Source of the DNA: Clostridiales bacterium
GTDB taxonomy: Bacteria > Bacillota > Clostridia > Oscillospirales > Oscillospiraceae
DNA: 64,000 bases
Assembly: GCA_029265405.1 (NCBI GenBank)
Contig: JAJUJI010000006.1
Location: forward strand, 87,837 to 151,836
Direction: 5' to 3'
The notes under the pieces were generated by a model. The model worked only from the letters and a program-made list of their open reading frames with translations. It was not told the origin of the DNA and did not search any database. The position numbers were made by a program, and so were the translations under genes. Below are positions 28,037-35,921 of this stretch, piece after piece. Numbering within the stretch: the stretch's first letter is position 1; each line of letters starts with the position of its first letter.

Positions 28037-28486
28037 TTACTTTTCCATAAGTTTTTTTAACTTTTCCAGAATTTTTATCTTTCGGTCGTGAATCGTCCTT
28101 TGCGGTATACCAGTTTCTTTGGATAGCTGATGCTCGCTTTTCCCCTTAAAAAACAGATCGGTGATCAGATCCTGTTCCTCCGGAGTGAGCTGGCTGAGGC
28201 AGACCAGCATTTTCTCGATCATCACCGCCTTAATTGCGGTATCATCTACGCCCTCGCCATCAATGGCAAATTGCCTGTTTTCTTCCAATAACCGGTCATA
28301 CGAGTCTTCCCGGCTGGGGAGATATGTAACGGTTCTGCTGGCATAATCGATTCTACACCGTTCAACTTTAATGTCATACTGCTGGTACTCCATCTTACGG
28401 TCGCTTTTTTCCAATACCTCTATAATTTCATTGCTTAATCCGGGATATTTTTCCCGGTAATTCGTCTTTTTCTGATACTTAGCCAT
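28037..28486 (-). CDS. Sigma-70-like regulatory protein of the ICE
   Basis: 149 residues. The C-terminal half is a sigma region-4-like helix-turn-helix: LTPEEQDLITDLFFKGKSEHQLSKETG, IPQRTIHDRKIKILEKLKK. The N-terminal half has no clear region 2, so it resembles the sigma-like regulators of Tn916-type elements rather than a full sigma factor. ATG at 28486 has GGAGGACAAGCCCT upstream. It is the first gene after a long leader with tandem terminators and precedes the recombinase genes, a good position for controlling excision. Confidence 0.78.
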   Translation of the reverse strand: MAKYQKKTNYREKYPGLSNEIIEVLEKSDRKMEYQQYDIKVERCRIDYASRTVTYLPSREDSYDRLLEENRQFAIDGEGVDDTAIKAVMIEKMLVCLSQLTPEEQDLITDLFFKGKSEHQLSKETGIPQRTIHDRKIKILEKLKKLMEK

Positions 28487-28573
28487 AGGGCTTGTCCTCC
28501 ATTTCGTGTTTGTTGAAATCCAGAAATGAAGAACAAGCGGAGGAGACCGGCATCTTAGAGCGGTTCTGTGCAA

Positions 28574-28621
28574 CAAAAAAAGAGCGTACTTTCGGACGCG
28601 ATAGTCCGTTTGTACGCTCTT
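28574..28621 (-). terminator. Leader terminator 1 (closest to the sigma-like gene)
   Basis: Stem AGAGCGTAC with GTACGCTCT (28581-28589, 28612-28620), inner CGGAC/GTCCG, followed on the minus strand by seven T. There is no coding gene directly upstream, so it lies in the leader. Confidence 0.82.
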
Positions 28622-28806
28622 GTAAATTATTTCATGTTTTACCTGTTCTGATGGTTCATGTTCATGACCGCACTGCTCCGGTAAACAGAACAGGCTTTTT
28701 TTGAAAGGTTACCGATTACAGCGGTACATAAAATGATGTCCGCTTCATCACGCCTGGCCGCTACCCGGTAGCGGCTGGTCATTCCTTATGACATACTGTA
28801 TACGCA

Positions 28807-28840
28807 TAAAAATACCCTCCAAACCTGCAAGTCTGGAGGG
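28807..28840 (-). terminator. Leader terminator 2
   Basis: Stem CCCTCCAAAC with GTCTGGAGGG (28815-28824, 28831-28840), with a TATTTTTA tract after it on the minus strand. Confidence 0.78.
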
Positions 28841-28865
28841 CTTATATGGTATCCGTTCAGGTATG

Positions 28866-28907
28866 GGAAAAAACCCGCCAAACTCACGTTTTTTTTGTTG
28901 GGCGGGT
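28866..28907 (-). terminator. Leader terminator 3
   Basis: Stem ACCCGCC with GGCGGGT (28873-28879, 28901-28907) and six T directly after it on the minus strand. Confidence 0.75.
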
Positions 28908-29032
28908 AGCGCCATATCCTGTTTCGACTTCTATGTAAGCCGCATAAATGTGGCTTTTTATACTAATGTGTTTATCCCTTCTTGCTTATTTGGTTCTGTT
29001 TCATCGTTTTATCATTCAATAGGAATTGTAAA

Positions 29033-29194
29033 ATGGAGCTTAACGACTTCAGCAAACTTGAAAGCATCTTAAAGACCGCCCGAAAATCAAAGGGAATTAC
29101 AGAAGAGCAATTAGCTGTAACCATGAAGATATTGCCTCGCTATCTTATGTCAATTGAGAAAGAAAAAAGAAACCATGTTACGATGTTCAATTGA
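29033..29194 (+). pseudogene. Truncated XRE-type regulator remnant
   Basis: 53 codons reading LESILKTARKSKGITEEQLA and LPRYLMSIEKEKRN, clearly an XRE helix-turn-helix, then it stops where intact relatives continue (compare the regulator at 35,139). It lies antisense to the leader of the sigma-like gene. AGGA is 12 bases upstream; expression is doubtful. Confidence 0.5.
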
Positions 29195-29222
29195 CAACAG
29201 GAAATTTTGCAGGGTTTATACT

Positions 29223-29254
29223 AAAAATAAAACCTACCGCAAAAGGGCAGGTTT
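29223..29254 (-). terminator. Terminator of the c-di-GMP riboswitch
   Basis: Minus-strand stem AAACCTGCC / GGTAGGTTT (29246-29254 and 29230-29238, one G-U pair) followed by TATTTTTAG. It begins 20-odd bases after the aptamer, the usual place for an expression platform. Confidence 0.8.
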
Positions 29255-29264
29255 AGTACGCAAT

Positions 29265-29352
29265 TTAACTTGGCGGCAAGGCTGTCATCATGCGTTCGCA
29301 CCTTAGACCCTATTGCTTTGCGTCCTTGCCTTTCGGCAAGTTTGCCCTTGTC
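29265..29352 (-). ncRNA. Cyclic-di-GMP-I (GEMM) riboswitch candidate
   Basis: On the minus strand the order is GGGCAAAC, hairpin TTGCC-GAAA-GGCAA, GGACGCAAAGC, AATAGGGTCTAAGG, hairpin TGCGAACGCA, GATGACAGCCTTGCCGCC. This follows the GEMM-I consensus: GNRA tetraloop, GGACGCAAAGC ligand core, and a second arm closing with GCC. GEMM-I RNAs bind c-di-GMP. It starts 13 bases after the arsR stop and is followed by a terminator and then the leader of the sigma-like gene, with no coding gene in between. No independent promoter is obvious. Confidence 0.85.
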
Positions 29353-29364
29353 ATAATTATTCAT

Positions 29365-29730
29365 CTATTCTTTAATATGAGTTATGCATTGGCTAAACAT
29401 TATTTTGATATGCTCGTCGACTAATGAATAGTAAGCAATCTTGCCATCACGTCTATATTTAATCAAACGAGTTTGGCGCAGAGATTTCAGATGATGGGAA
29501 ATTGCAGGCTGAGACATCTTTAACAGAGCTGCAATATCGCATACGCACATCTCGGACAACAGAAGAGCATTGATAATTTTCAAACGCGTAGGATCGCTTA
29601 ATACCTTAAATATCGCAGCCATATCAAATAGACTTTCATCATCAGTTATTTCTTTTTTTACTTTTTCTAATATATCTTCATGGATAATGGTAACATTACA
29701 TAATGCATTTTCCTTCTTATCGATTGACAT
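29365..29730 (-). CDS. ArsR/SmtB-family metal-responsive repressor (CadC-like)
   Basis: 121 residues, winged helix. LSDPTRLKIINALL and the recognition helix MSQPAISHHLKSLR are standard. Metal-site cysteines fit the CadC alpha3N type: Cys11 near the N-terminus and Cys62, Cys64 in EMCVCDIA. CadC senses Cd/Pb/Zn and releases DNA. Operators matching each other occur before this gene and before the P-type ATPase gene, so it should control both. It ends just before the c-di-GMP riboswitch. Confidence 0.9.
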   Translation of the reverse strand: MSIDKKENALCNVTIIHEDILEKVKKEITDDESLFDMAAIFKVLSDPTRLKIINALLLSEMCVCDIAALLKMSQPAISHHLKSLRQTRLIKYRRDGKIAYYSLVDEHIKIMFSQCITHIKE

Positions 29731-29750
29731 AATATCTCTCCTTGTATAAA

Positions 29751-29774
29751 TGATTAAGCAATAGCTTAATTATA
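29751..29774 (-). promoter_or_regulatory. ArsR operator overlapping the arsR -10 region
   Basis: Inverted repeat ATTAAGC-AATA-GCTTAAT (29753-29770) with TATAAT on the minus strand at 29769-29774. The core ATTGCTTAATC recurs before the P-type ATPase gene. This would give autorepression relieved by metal. Confidence 0.8.
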
Positions 29775-29879
29775 ATAATAACATCTTCTTAGTATGCTGA
29801 CAATACAAGAACAAACAATGTCAATTCAGATCACGTTTTATAAATATCTCTCATCGAAGAGTCAGTTTTCCAGTTACCC

Positions 29880-30755
29880 TTATGAATAACGCTTGTTGCC
29901 GAGATAAAATATAGTGAACAGCCCCGGTCCGCAATGTGCGCCGATAACGGCGCCAAGGCTCATAATCGTCACTTTCGATACAGTCGGGAAGGCTTTAAGT
30001 ACATTTTTCCGCATAAATTCCGCATCCTCCATGCAGTCCGCATGAAGGATGAATACCTCTTTGCCGTCCGGCTCGGTAAAATCCTCTTTCATCCTGGCAA
30101 GGATGTTGAGCAGGGCTTTTTTTCTGCCGCGGACTTTGGAAGCTACAACAAGTTTGCCTTCGTCTGATACATAGAGAACAGGCTTTATGGAAAGGAGCGA
30201 CCCCACCAGAGCGGCAGAATTGGAAACACGTCCCCCGTGTTTGAGGTAGTTTAGATTATCAACCGTAAACCAGTGAATGATTTTGAGTTTGTTGGTTTCC
30301 GCCCATTCGATTGTCTCGTCGAAACTCCTGCCGGCGTCCCGAAGCCTGACCATGTAGTACAACAGCATCCCAAGGCCCCCGGATACACAGAGGGTATCCA
30401 TCAGGTAAAAGCGTTGATTCGGATACTCTTCCCGGATCTGAGTGGCTGTTTCCTCTGCACTGATAAAGGAATGGGATATCTGGCGGGTCATGTCCAAAAA
30501 AATCACATTTTTTCCTGTATCCATGAGTCCCTTGAAAAACTCATGGTATGTATAAGTGTTGATCATGGAAGTAGCCGCCATCGCTCCTTTACGCATCGCC
30601 ATGTAGGTGGCCGCTCTCGTCTCTTCCCGGCAATCATCGGCGTATAACTTATTAGCAATGGTATAGGAGTAGCTGATAAGCGGGATATCATGTTCTTTAA
30701 AATATTTTGCTGGGAGATCCGTAGTTGAAGCAGCTGCAATTATGTAATCCGCCAT
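29880..30755 (-). CDS. DegV family fatty-acid-binding protein
   Basis: 291 residues. Family motifs: the N-terminal ASTTDLPAKYFKEHDIPLIS, SMINTYTYHEFF serine region, and LKHGGRVS. DegV/FakB proteins bind a fatty acid so that FakA can phosphorylate it; FakA is not here. ATG at 30755 follows AGGAGG. It sits between a radical SAM gene and arsR inside the metal-resistance block, all on one strand; the link to metals is unclear. Confidence 0.9.
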   Translation of the reverse strand: MADYIIAAASTTDLPAKYFKEHDIPLISYSYTIANKLYADDCREETRAATYMAMRKGAMAATSMINTYTYHEFFKGLMDTGKNVIFLDMTRQISHSFISAEETATQIREEYPNQRFYLMDTLCVSGGLGMLLYYMVRLRDAGRSFDETIEWAETNKLKIIHWFTVDNLNYLKHGGRVSNSAALVGSLLSIKPVLYVSDEGKLVVASKVRGRKKALLNILARMKEDFTEPDGKEVFILHADCMEDAEFMRKNVLKAFPTVSKVTIMSLGAVIGAHCGPGLFTIFYLGNKRYS

Positions 30756-30818
30756 TTTTTCGCCTCCTGACATAGCCGGGTGGAATCATAAAGATATTTT
30801 CTTGATATCAAGATAAAT

Positions 30819-32159
30819 TTATTCGTGCGGTGCAGCCCATAATTTATCAGCCACCGGCTTCCACTTCTCAGCGGCCGGAATCGTTTTCGCTGTCAATTCT
30901 TCGACCGTTTCGCTGTCTTCAAGTTGGGTGGAATGAGCCTTTGACCTGTTGACCATTTCTCGGATTATTTCAGGATTGTCAAACATCGGACAGGGACGCA
31001 GATGGTTTTCGTTGAAAGGCTGATTTTTACGGTATTCCTGAAACAGCGGGGAACGCAGCGCATCAATCAGGTCTACATCCTTGATGTTTACATTGGAATA
31101 GTGGATGAAGGCACATGGCTCCACATCGCCGTTGGAATTGATGTGCATGTAGTTCCGCCCGCCGGCAATGCAGCCTTTTACATATTCCCCGTCGTTCCAG
31201 AAATCCATGATAAAGCATGGCTTGTCCGTACGGAATTTTCGAATCTGATGGTACATATATTCGCGCTGCTCCGGCGTTGCAATCAGGTCTGTCACGGCAT
31301 CCTTGCCGACTGGGATATAGGTAAAGTACCAGCCGAATTTGCATCCCTTTGCAATCATATCGTCCACCCATTTTTCACTGCCGACAACATCTGTGTTCTT
31401 GCTGTGATAGCAGGTGGAGAAGCCGAAGATGATGCCGTGCTTCTGCAGAATATCCATGGCATCCATTACTTTTCGATAGGTGCCCTTACCGCGGCGCATG
31501 TCGGTTTCTTCCTCATATCCTTCAACGCTGACGGCAAACGCCAAATTCCCCAGCCGTTCGACTTCGGAGGCAAACACCTCGTCAATCAGTGTGGCGTTGG
31601 TGAAGGAGAGGAACATACAGTCGTCGTTTTCCTCCGCCAACCTGAGAATTTCATCCTTGCGGACGGTCGGTTCGCCGCCCGAGAGTATGTACATATAAAT
31701 GCCAAGTTCCTTGCCCTGCCGGATTATTTTCTGCATCACCGAATAGTCAAGCGAAATCCCTTTTCCGTATTCCGCCGCCCAGCAGCCGGTACAGTGAAGA
31801 TTGCAGGCGGCAGTGGGGTCGAACAGAATAGCCCATGGCACGTTGCATTCGTACTTTTCCTTGCTTTTATCAATAATCGCATTTCCCACCATCCCGGCAT
31901 TGACCATGAAGTTAATCAGAAATTTTTTCTGTGTGGTCGGATTCAACTCATTGAAACACCGCTGGATCAGCTGATTCCAGTTATTGGTCGGGTCTTTAGC
32001 GATCTCCCGGAACATCTGCGCTGTCTTTTTGTAATCCGCCTTCATGATTTTTTCAGCCCAGTCGATCATCTTGGGCAGATTTTTCATAGGATCTTGAGCC
32101 ATGTAGGTATAGGCCTCATTTATAAGCGCCGAGCCAATCAATTGTTTCGCATTTTTCAT
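30819..32159 (-). CDS. Radical SAM protein with SPASM-like C-terminus
   Basis: 446 residues. The cluster motif is CNLHCTGCWA near residue 119, preceded by a helical N-terminal domain of about 100 residues. The C-terminus contains further cysteines (GCIAGGRNYMHINSNGDVEPC, RPCPMFDN) as in SPASM proteins that carry auxiliary Fe-S clusters. Substrate unknown; SPASM enzymes modify peptides or other molecules, but no precursor peptide is visible. Lies between degV and the P-type ATPase gene. Confidence 0.88.
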   Translation of the reverse strand: MKNAKQLIGSALINEAYTYMAQDPMKNLPKMIDWAEKIMKADYKKTAQMFREIAKDPTNNWNQLIQRCFNELNPTTQKKFLINFMVNAGMVGNAIIDKSKEKYECNVPWAILFDPTAACNLHCTGCWAAEYGKGISLDYSVMQKIIRQGKELGIYMYILSGGEPTVRKDEILRLAEENDDCMFLSFTNATLIDEVFASEVERLGNLAFAVSVEGYEEETDMRRGKGTYRKVMDAMDILQKHGIIFGFSTCYHSKNTDVVGSEKWVDDMIAKGCKFGWYFTYIPVGKDAVTDLIATPEQREYMYHQIRKFRTDKPCFIMDFWNDGEYVKGCIAGGRNYMHINSNGDVEPCAFIHYSNVNIKDVDLIDALRSPLFQEYRKNQPFNENHLRPCPMFDNPEIIREMVNRSKAHSTQLEDSETVEELTAKTIPAAEKWKPVADKLWAAPHE

Positions 32160-32229
32160 TTTCCCTCACTAACCCTTCTTTAAATTATAAAGTCTCTCGG
32201 TTGAAACACTTGCTAAAGTGCAAATAAAT

Positions 32230-34830
32230 TTATAAATTTTTCATATTCATTGCCCGCATTGCATTTAAAACTGCTAATATAGCAACTCCCATGTCTGCAA
32301 ACACCGCTTCCCACATTGAAGCCACACCTAATGCTCCTAATACAAGGAATACAGCTTTAACTCCTAATGCAAACACGATATTCTGAGTGACAATGCTCCT
32401 GGTTCTTTTTGCGATTTTAATAGCGGATGCTATCTTAGATGGCTCATCAGTCATGATTACAACATCTGCAGCCTCTATCGCGGCATCCGAACCTAAGCCT
32501 CCCATAGCCATACCTATGTCGGCTCTTGCGAGTACCGGTGCATCGTTTATTCCGTCACCGACAAATACAATCTTTCCATTATGGGACTTTTTGGCCTCCA
32601 GGGATTCAATTTTTTCTACCTTATCAGCGGGTAACAATTCGGAATAAACCTCATCCAAACCCAGCTTCTTGCCAATTTTATCCGCTACTTTTTTCAAGTC
32701 CCCGGTAAGCATAACAGTTTTCCCAACACCAAGAGCTTTCAACTCTTTAATTGCTTTTGCCGAATCTTCTTTCACTTCATCTGAAATCACGATACTGCCG
32801 GCATATTTTTTATCTATTGCAACATGTACTACAGTACCTAAAGTATCAACATCATTGTATTTAATATTTTCGCTGACCATTAATCTGGTATTACCAGCAA
32901 GTACTTCTTTCCCATTGACATTAACCTTGATACCGTGTCCCGCAATTTCCTGATAGTCTTCAATTCGATTTTTATCAATTTCTGCACTGTAAGCACTAAT
33001 AATTGAGAGTGCAATCGGGTGGTTTGAAAAGCTTTCTGCATAAGCTGCGTATTCTATTAGCTCTTTATCTGTATATCCATTTTGAGGATTTGTTTCTGTA
33101 ACTTTGAACACACCTTTAGTTAAGGTACCTGTCTTATCAAAAACAACAGCTTCAACATTGTTCAATGCTTCAAGATAGTTGCCGCCTTTTACTAATATTC
33201 CTCTTTTTGAAGCTCCTCCGATACCCCCAATGAATCCTAATGGTATTGAAAGTACTAATGCACACGGACAGGATACTACTAAGAATACTAAAGCTCTATA
33301 AATCCAATCAGAAAAGGATGCTCCTGGAATAACCAAAGGTGGTATTACTGCAAGTGCTAAGGCTCCAAATACAACAACCGGAGTATAGTAACGTGCAAAT
33401 TTTGTTATGAATTTTTCAGTCGGAGCTTTCTTACTGCTGGCGTTCTGTACCAAATCCAAAACTTTTGAAACCGTAGATTCTCCAAATTCTTTTGTAACTT
33501 CAATAGTCAAAACACCATTCTTGTTTATAAATCCGCTCAAAGCATCACTTCCAGGTTCCAGTTCACGAGGAACGGATTCACCGGTTAATGCTGCTGTATC
33601 AACCATTGAAGTTCCTTCTATAACCTTGCCGTCCAGAGGAACTTTTTCTCCAGGTTTGACAACAATGGTATCGCCAATATTTACATCTTCAGGAGATACC
33701 TTTTCAATTTCTTCACCAACCTTTAAGTTTGCATAGTCAGGTCTTATATCCATTAATGCACTGATTGACTTTCTGGAATGGTCTACGGCCATATCCTCAA
33801 ACAATTCACCTAATAGATAGAACAACATAACAGCTACACCTTCTGGATACTCTCCAACGAAGAAAGCACCAATAGTAGCTACGCTCATAAGAAAGTGCTC
33901 ACTAAACACCTGACCTCGAGCGATTCCCTTTACTGCACTTAAGACAACTTTTGTGCCAACTATGATATAGCTTATGATAAATATAGTTAGTTCCAGCCAA
34001 TTCGGAAACTTAAAGATCAATCCCACTGCAAATAAAGCACCACCAATAACAAGTTTTATTATTTCTTTTTTGCGGTTGTCACCATCTTCATCTTCTTCAT
34101 CATTTTCTTTTATTTCAGCTTTTGAAGAATTTGCCTCAAAAGTAACCTTAACATTGGGCTCAATCCTTTTTACTATACCTTCAATCTTTTCTCTTAATTC
34201 TGAGGTGCTGACACTATCATCAGCTTCCATGGTAAGTTTCTTGGAAACAAAATCTACTGAAGCAAACCTAACTCCTTCCAAATTCTTTACTTCCGCTTCA
34301 ATTTTCGCCGCACAATTAGCACAGTCAAGTCCATTAAGCATTATCGCGCTTTTATTGCCTTTATTTTTATTTGGATCGACTACCTTGACATCCGGCTCAA
34401 TTTTTTTTACTATGGCAGTTATTTCACCAAGGATTCTATTTAAATCCTTTTTATCGGCAGCTTCAATTGCCAATTTTTTAGAAACAAAATCAACTGTTGC
34501 ATCGTTGACTCCTTGAATGTCTTTAATCTGTGTTTCAATCTTAGCAGCGCAGTTAGCACAGTCAAGGTCTTCAAGCATCAATATTTTTTTAACACCTTTA
34601 CTATCAGTTCGTTCTTTTACTGCCACATCCGGTTCATGCTTATGTACTATCGACTTAATTTGTTCGAGTACATTCGCATATTCCTCTGTGGATTCAATTT
34701 CTAAAGTTAATGTCTTGTTCATGAAATTCATATATGCCTTGACTCCATTTAGTCCATTAACTTCATCTTCAATTTTGGCAGCACAATTGGCGCAGTCCAA
34801 ACCTTCTAACAAAAGCTCTTTCTTTAACAT
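32230..34830 (-). CDS. cadA: Heavy-metal P1B-type ATPase with three HMA domains
   Basis: 866 residues. Three N-terminal HMA domains with Cys pairs at 13/16, 91/94 and 170/173 (LDCANCAAKI in each), an acidic linker, then the pump: CPC at 521-523, phosphorylated Asp in DKTGTLT at 565-571, and GDGINDAPVLARADIG. The C-terminal helix ADMGVAILAVLNAMR carries the Asp-x-Gly of Zn/Cd/Pb pumps, so export of Cd/Zn/Pb is likely rather than copper. AT-rich compared with its neighbours, consistent with separate origin. Its promoter has an ArsR operator directly downstream of the -10. Confidence 0.93.
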   Translation of the reverse strand: MLKKELLLEGLDCANCAAKIEDEVNGLNGVKAYMNFMNKTLTLEIESTEEYANVLEQIKSIVHKHEPDVAVKERTDSKGVKKILMLEDLDCANCAAKIETQIKDIQGVNDATVDFVSKKLAIEAADKKDLNRILGEITAIVKKIEPDVKVVDPNKNKGNKSAIMLNGLDCANCAAKIEAEVKNLEGVRFASVDFVSKKLTMEADDSVSTSELREKIEGIVKRIEPNVKVTFEANSSKAEIKENDEEDEDGDNRKKEIIKLVIGGALFAVGLIFKFPNWLELTIFIISYIIVGTKVVLSAVKGIARGQVFSEHFLMSVATIGAFFVGEYPEGVAVMLFYLLGELFEDMAVDHSRKSISALMDIRPDYANLKVGEEIEKVSPEDVNIGDTIVVKPGEKVPLDGKVIEGTSMVDTAALTGESVPRELEPGSDALSGFINKNGVLTIEVTKEFGESTVSKVLDLVQNASSKKAPTEKFITKFARYYTPVVVFGALALAVIPPLVIPGASFSDWIYRALVFLVVSCPCALVLSIPLGFIGGIGGASKRGILVKGGNYLEALNNVEAVVFDKTGTLTKGVFKVTETNPQNGYTDKELIEYAAYAESFSNHPIALSIISAYSAEIDKNRIEDYQEIAGHGIKVNVNGKEVLAGNTRLMVSENIKYNDVDTLGTVVHVAIDKKYAGSIVISDEVKEDSAKAIKELKALGVGKTVMLTGDLKKVADKIGKKLGLDEVYSELLPADKVEKIESLEAKKSHNGKIVFVGDGINDAPVLARADIGMAMGGLGSDAAIEAADVVIMTDEPSKIASAIKIAKRTRSIVTQNIVFALGVKAVFLVLGALGVASMWEAVFADMGVAILAVLNAMRAMNMKNL

Positions 34831-34860
34831 TCTGATCCTCCTACTCTATATAACGAATAA

Positions 34861-34907
34861 ACGATTGCTTAATCGTTATATTATCACTTCCATATCTTGT
34901 TGTCAAT
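34861..34907 (-). promoter_or_regulatory. Promoter and ArsR operator of the P-type ATPase gene
   Basis: On the minus strand TTGACA (34902-34907), 17-base spacer, TAATAT (34879-34884), then the operator AACGATT-AAGC-AATCGTT (34861-34878). The operator core GATTAAGCAAT is shared with the arsR upstream site. Confidence 0.85.
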
Positions 34908-34970
34908 ACAAAAAACAAAAAATATTGTGCGTCCTTATTGCTTTACGTCATGTTCTCACGCCTGAACTTC

Positions 34971-35141
34971 CACTGTAAAGTTTGGATATTCTGCCCAGAA
35001 CTGTATTGAACTCAGTATAAACAGTGAAGTAAAGACAAGCGAGTAATTGTCGACAAATTAATTCATATATATAATCACTGTCAGTGCGTTCCTATTTTCA
35101 CGCCTCCACTGTAAAATTTGATAGGAGGTGAACTGACAGTG
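34971..35141 (+). promoter_or_regulatory. XRE promoter with cluster of CACTGT half-sites
   Basis: CACTGT or its complement ACAGTG occurs at 34971, 35021, 35076, 35107 and 35136. The site at 35076-35086 is a palindrome (CACTGTCAGTG) directly after a TATAAT (35070-35075), whose 17-base-spaced -35 is TTGTCG. Such spacing suggests autorepression by the XRE protein encoded downstream. Confidence 0.6.
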
Positions 35142-35462
35142 GAGGAATTACTGAACACGTTTGGCGAGACGATAAAAGACGCCCGGCAGGCTGCCAATCT
35201 GACACAGGAAGAACTTGCCGAGCAGGCCGGGATCACGACAAGATACATAATGGCCATTGAGAATGAAAACAAACAGCCAAGCATGAAAGTTCTGTTTAAG
35301 CTCATTCGAGCTTTGAAAATATCCGCGGATACGATCTTTTATCCTGAAATTCAACATGCAGACAAGAAAAAAGAACACCTAATCCACATGATCCACCTGT
35401 GCGATGAACGGGATCTGCAGGTAGCCGCGGCGACCATCAAGGCGTTACTGGATACAAAATAA
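35139..35462 (+). CDS. XRE-family transcriptional regulator
   Basis: 107 residues. N-terminal helix-turn-helix: TIKDARQAANLTQEELAEQA, GITTRYIMAIENENK. The C-terminal half may mediate dimerisation. The start is GTG at 35139, with AGGAGGTGA seven bases upstream. It is the only complete plus-strand gene of the element in this window, convergent with the transfer operon, so it is a candidate for the element's master repressor. Confidence 0.88.
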   Translation: MEELLNTFGETIKDARQAANLTQEELAEQAGITTRYIMAIENENKQPSMKVLFKLIRALKISADTIFYPEIQHADKKKEHLIHMIHLCDERDLQVAAATIKALLDTK

Positions 35463-35464
35463 GC

Positions 35465-35499
35465 AAAGAACCATCTTCTTTTTGGGAAGATGGTTCTTT
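35465..35499. terminator. Terminator between the XRE gene and the transfer operon
   Basis: A 14-bp stem AAAGAACCATCTTC with GAAGATGGTTCTTT, symmetric, with T-rich ends on both sides. It separates the two convergent transcripts. Confidence 0.85.
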
Positions 35500-35502
35500 A
35501 TC

Positions 35503-35628
35503 TTAGAGTAAATTGTTCTTTTTTCTGATGTTAAACTCTTTTAGAGTGGGTTCTTCACTGCATGGCTCATCATGAACCGTACCATAGTTCACCAAATAAA
35601 CAGACCTTTCCCTTGGCGGGACGATCAT
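35503..35628 (-). CDS. Possible small protein at the 3' end of the transfer operon
   Basis: 41 codons: MIVPPRERSVYLVNYGTVHD and a charged C-terminus. The composition is protein-like, but there is no clear ribosome site; a 22-codon frame overlaps its start. Unknown function. Confidence 0.3.
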   Translation of the reverse strand: MIVPPRERSVYLVNYGTVHDEPCSEEPTLKEFNIRKKNNLL

Positions 35629-35640
35629 ATTTTTTCATAA

Positions 35641-35910
35641 CTAACTGGTATCCACTTCTATCAGATAAAACATATTACTGCTCTTGCCGCCATTTTCACG
35701 CCATCTTTGGTCCTTTCGAATAAGGCTGCTTTTCTCAAGGTCGGCAAGAGCACGCTTTACCGTACTCCTTGACAACTTCAGTTCCCTGGCGATGGTACCA
35801 ATCGCCGGGTAGCATTTGCCGTCCTTATTGCATCGGTCGCGCAGATACATGTATACGGTCACCGCCCGGTGTGGCAGTTCGGAGGAATACAGGGATGTAA
35901 AGTAACCCAT
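35641..35910 (-). CDS. Helix-turn-helix protein
   Basis: 89 residues, a winged-helix domain of the replication-initiator or GntR-like kind: CYPAIGTIARELKLSRSTVK, RALADLEKSSLIRK. Encoded just downstream of the coupling protein. Likely a DNA-binding regulator of the element; target unknown. Confidence 0.78.
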   Translation of the reverse strand: MGYFTSLYSSELPHRAVTVYMYLRDRCNKDGKCYPAIGTIARELKLSRSTVKRALADLEKSSLIRKDQRWRENGGKSSNMFYLIEVDTS

Positions 35911-35921
35911 AGCTTCACCTC

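Noticed and set aside
28788..29072. A 94-codon plus-strand frame in the leader of the sigma-like gene
   Set aside because: It runs through two terminator hairpins, has no ribosome site and no known domain.
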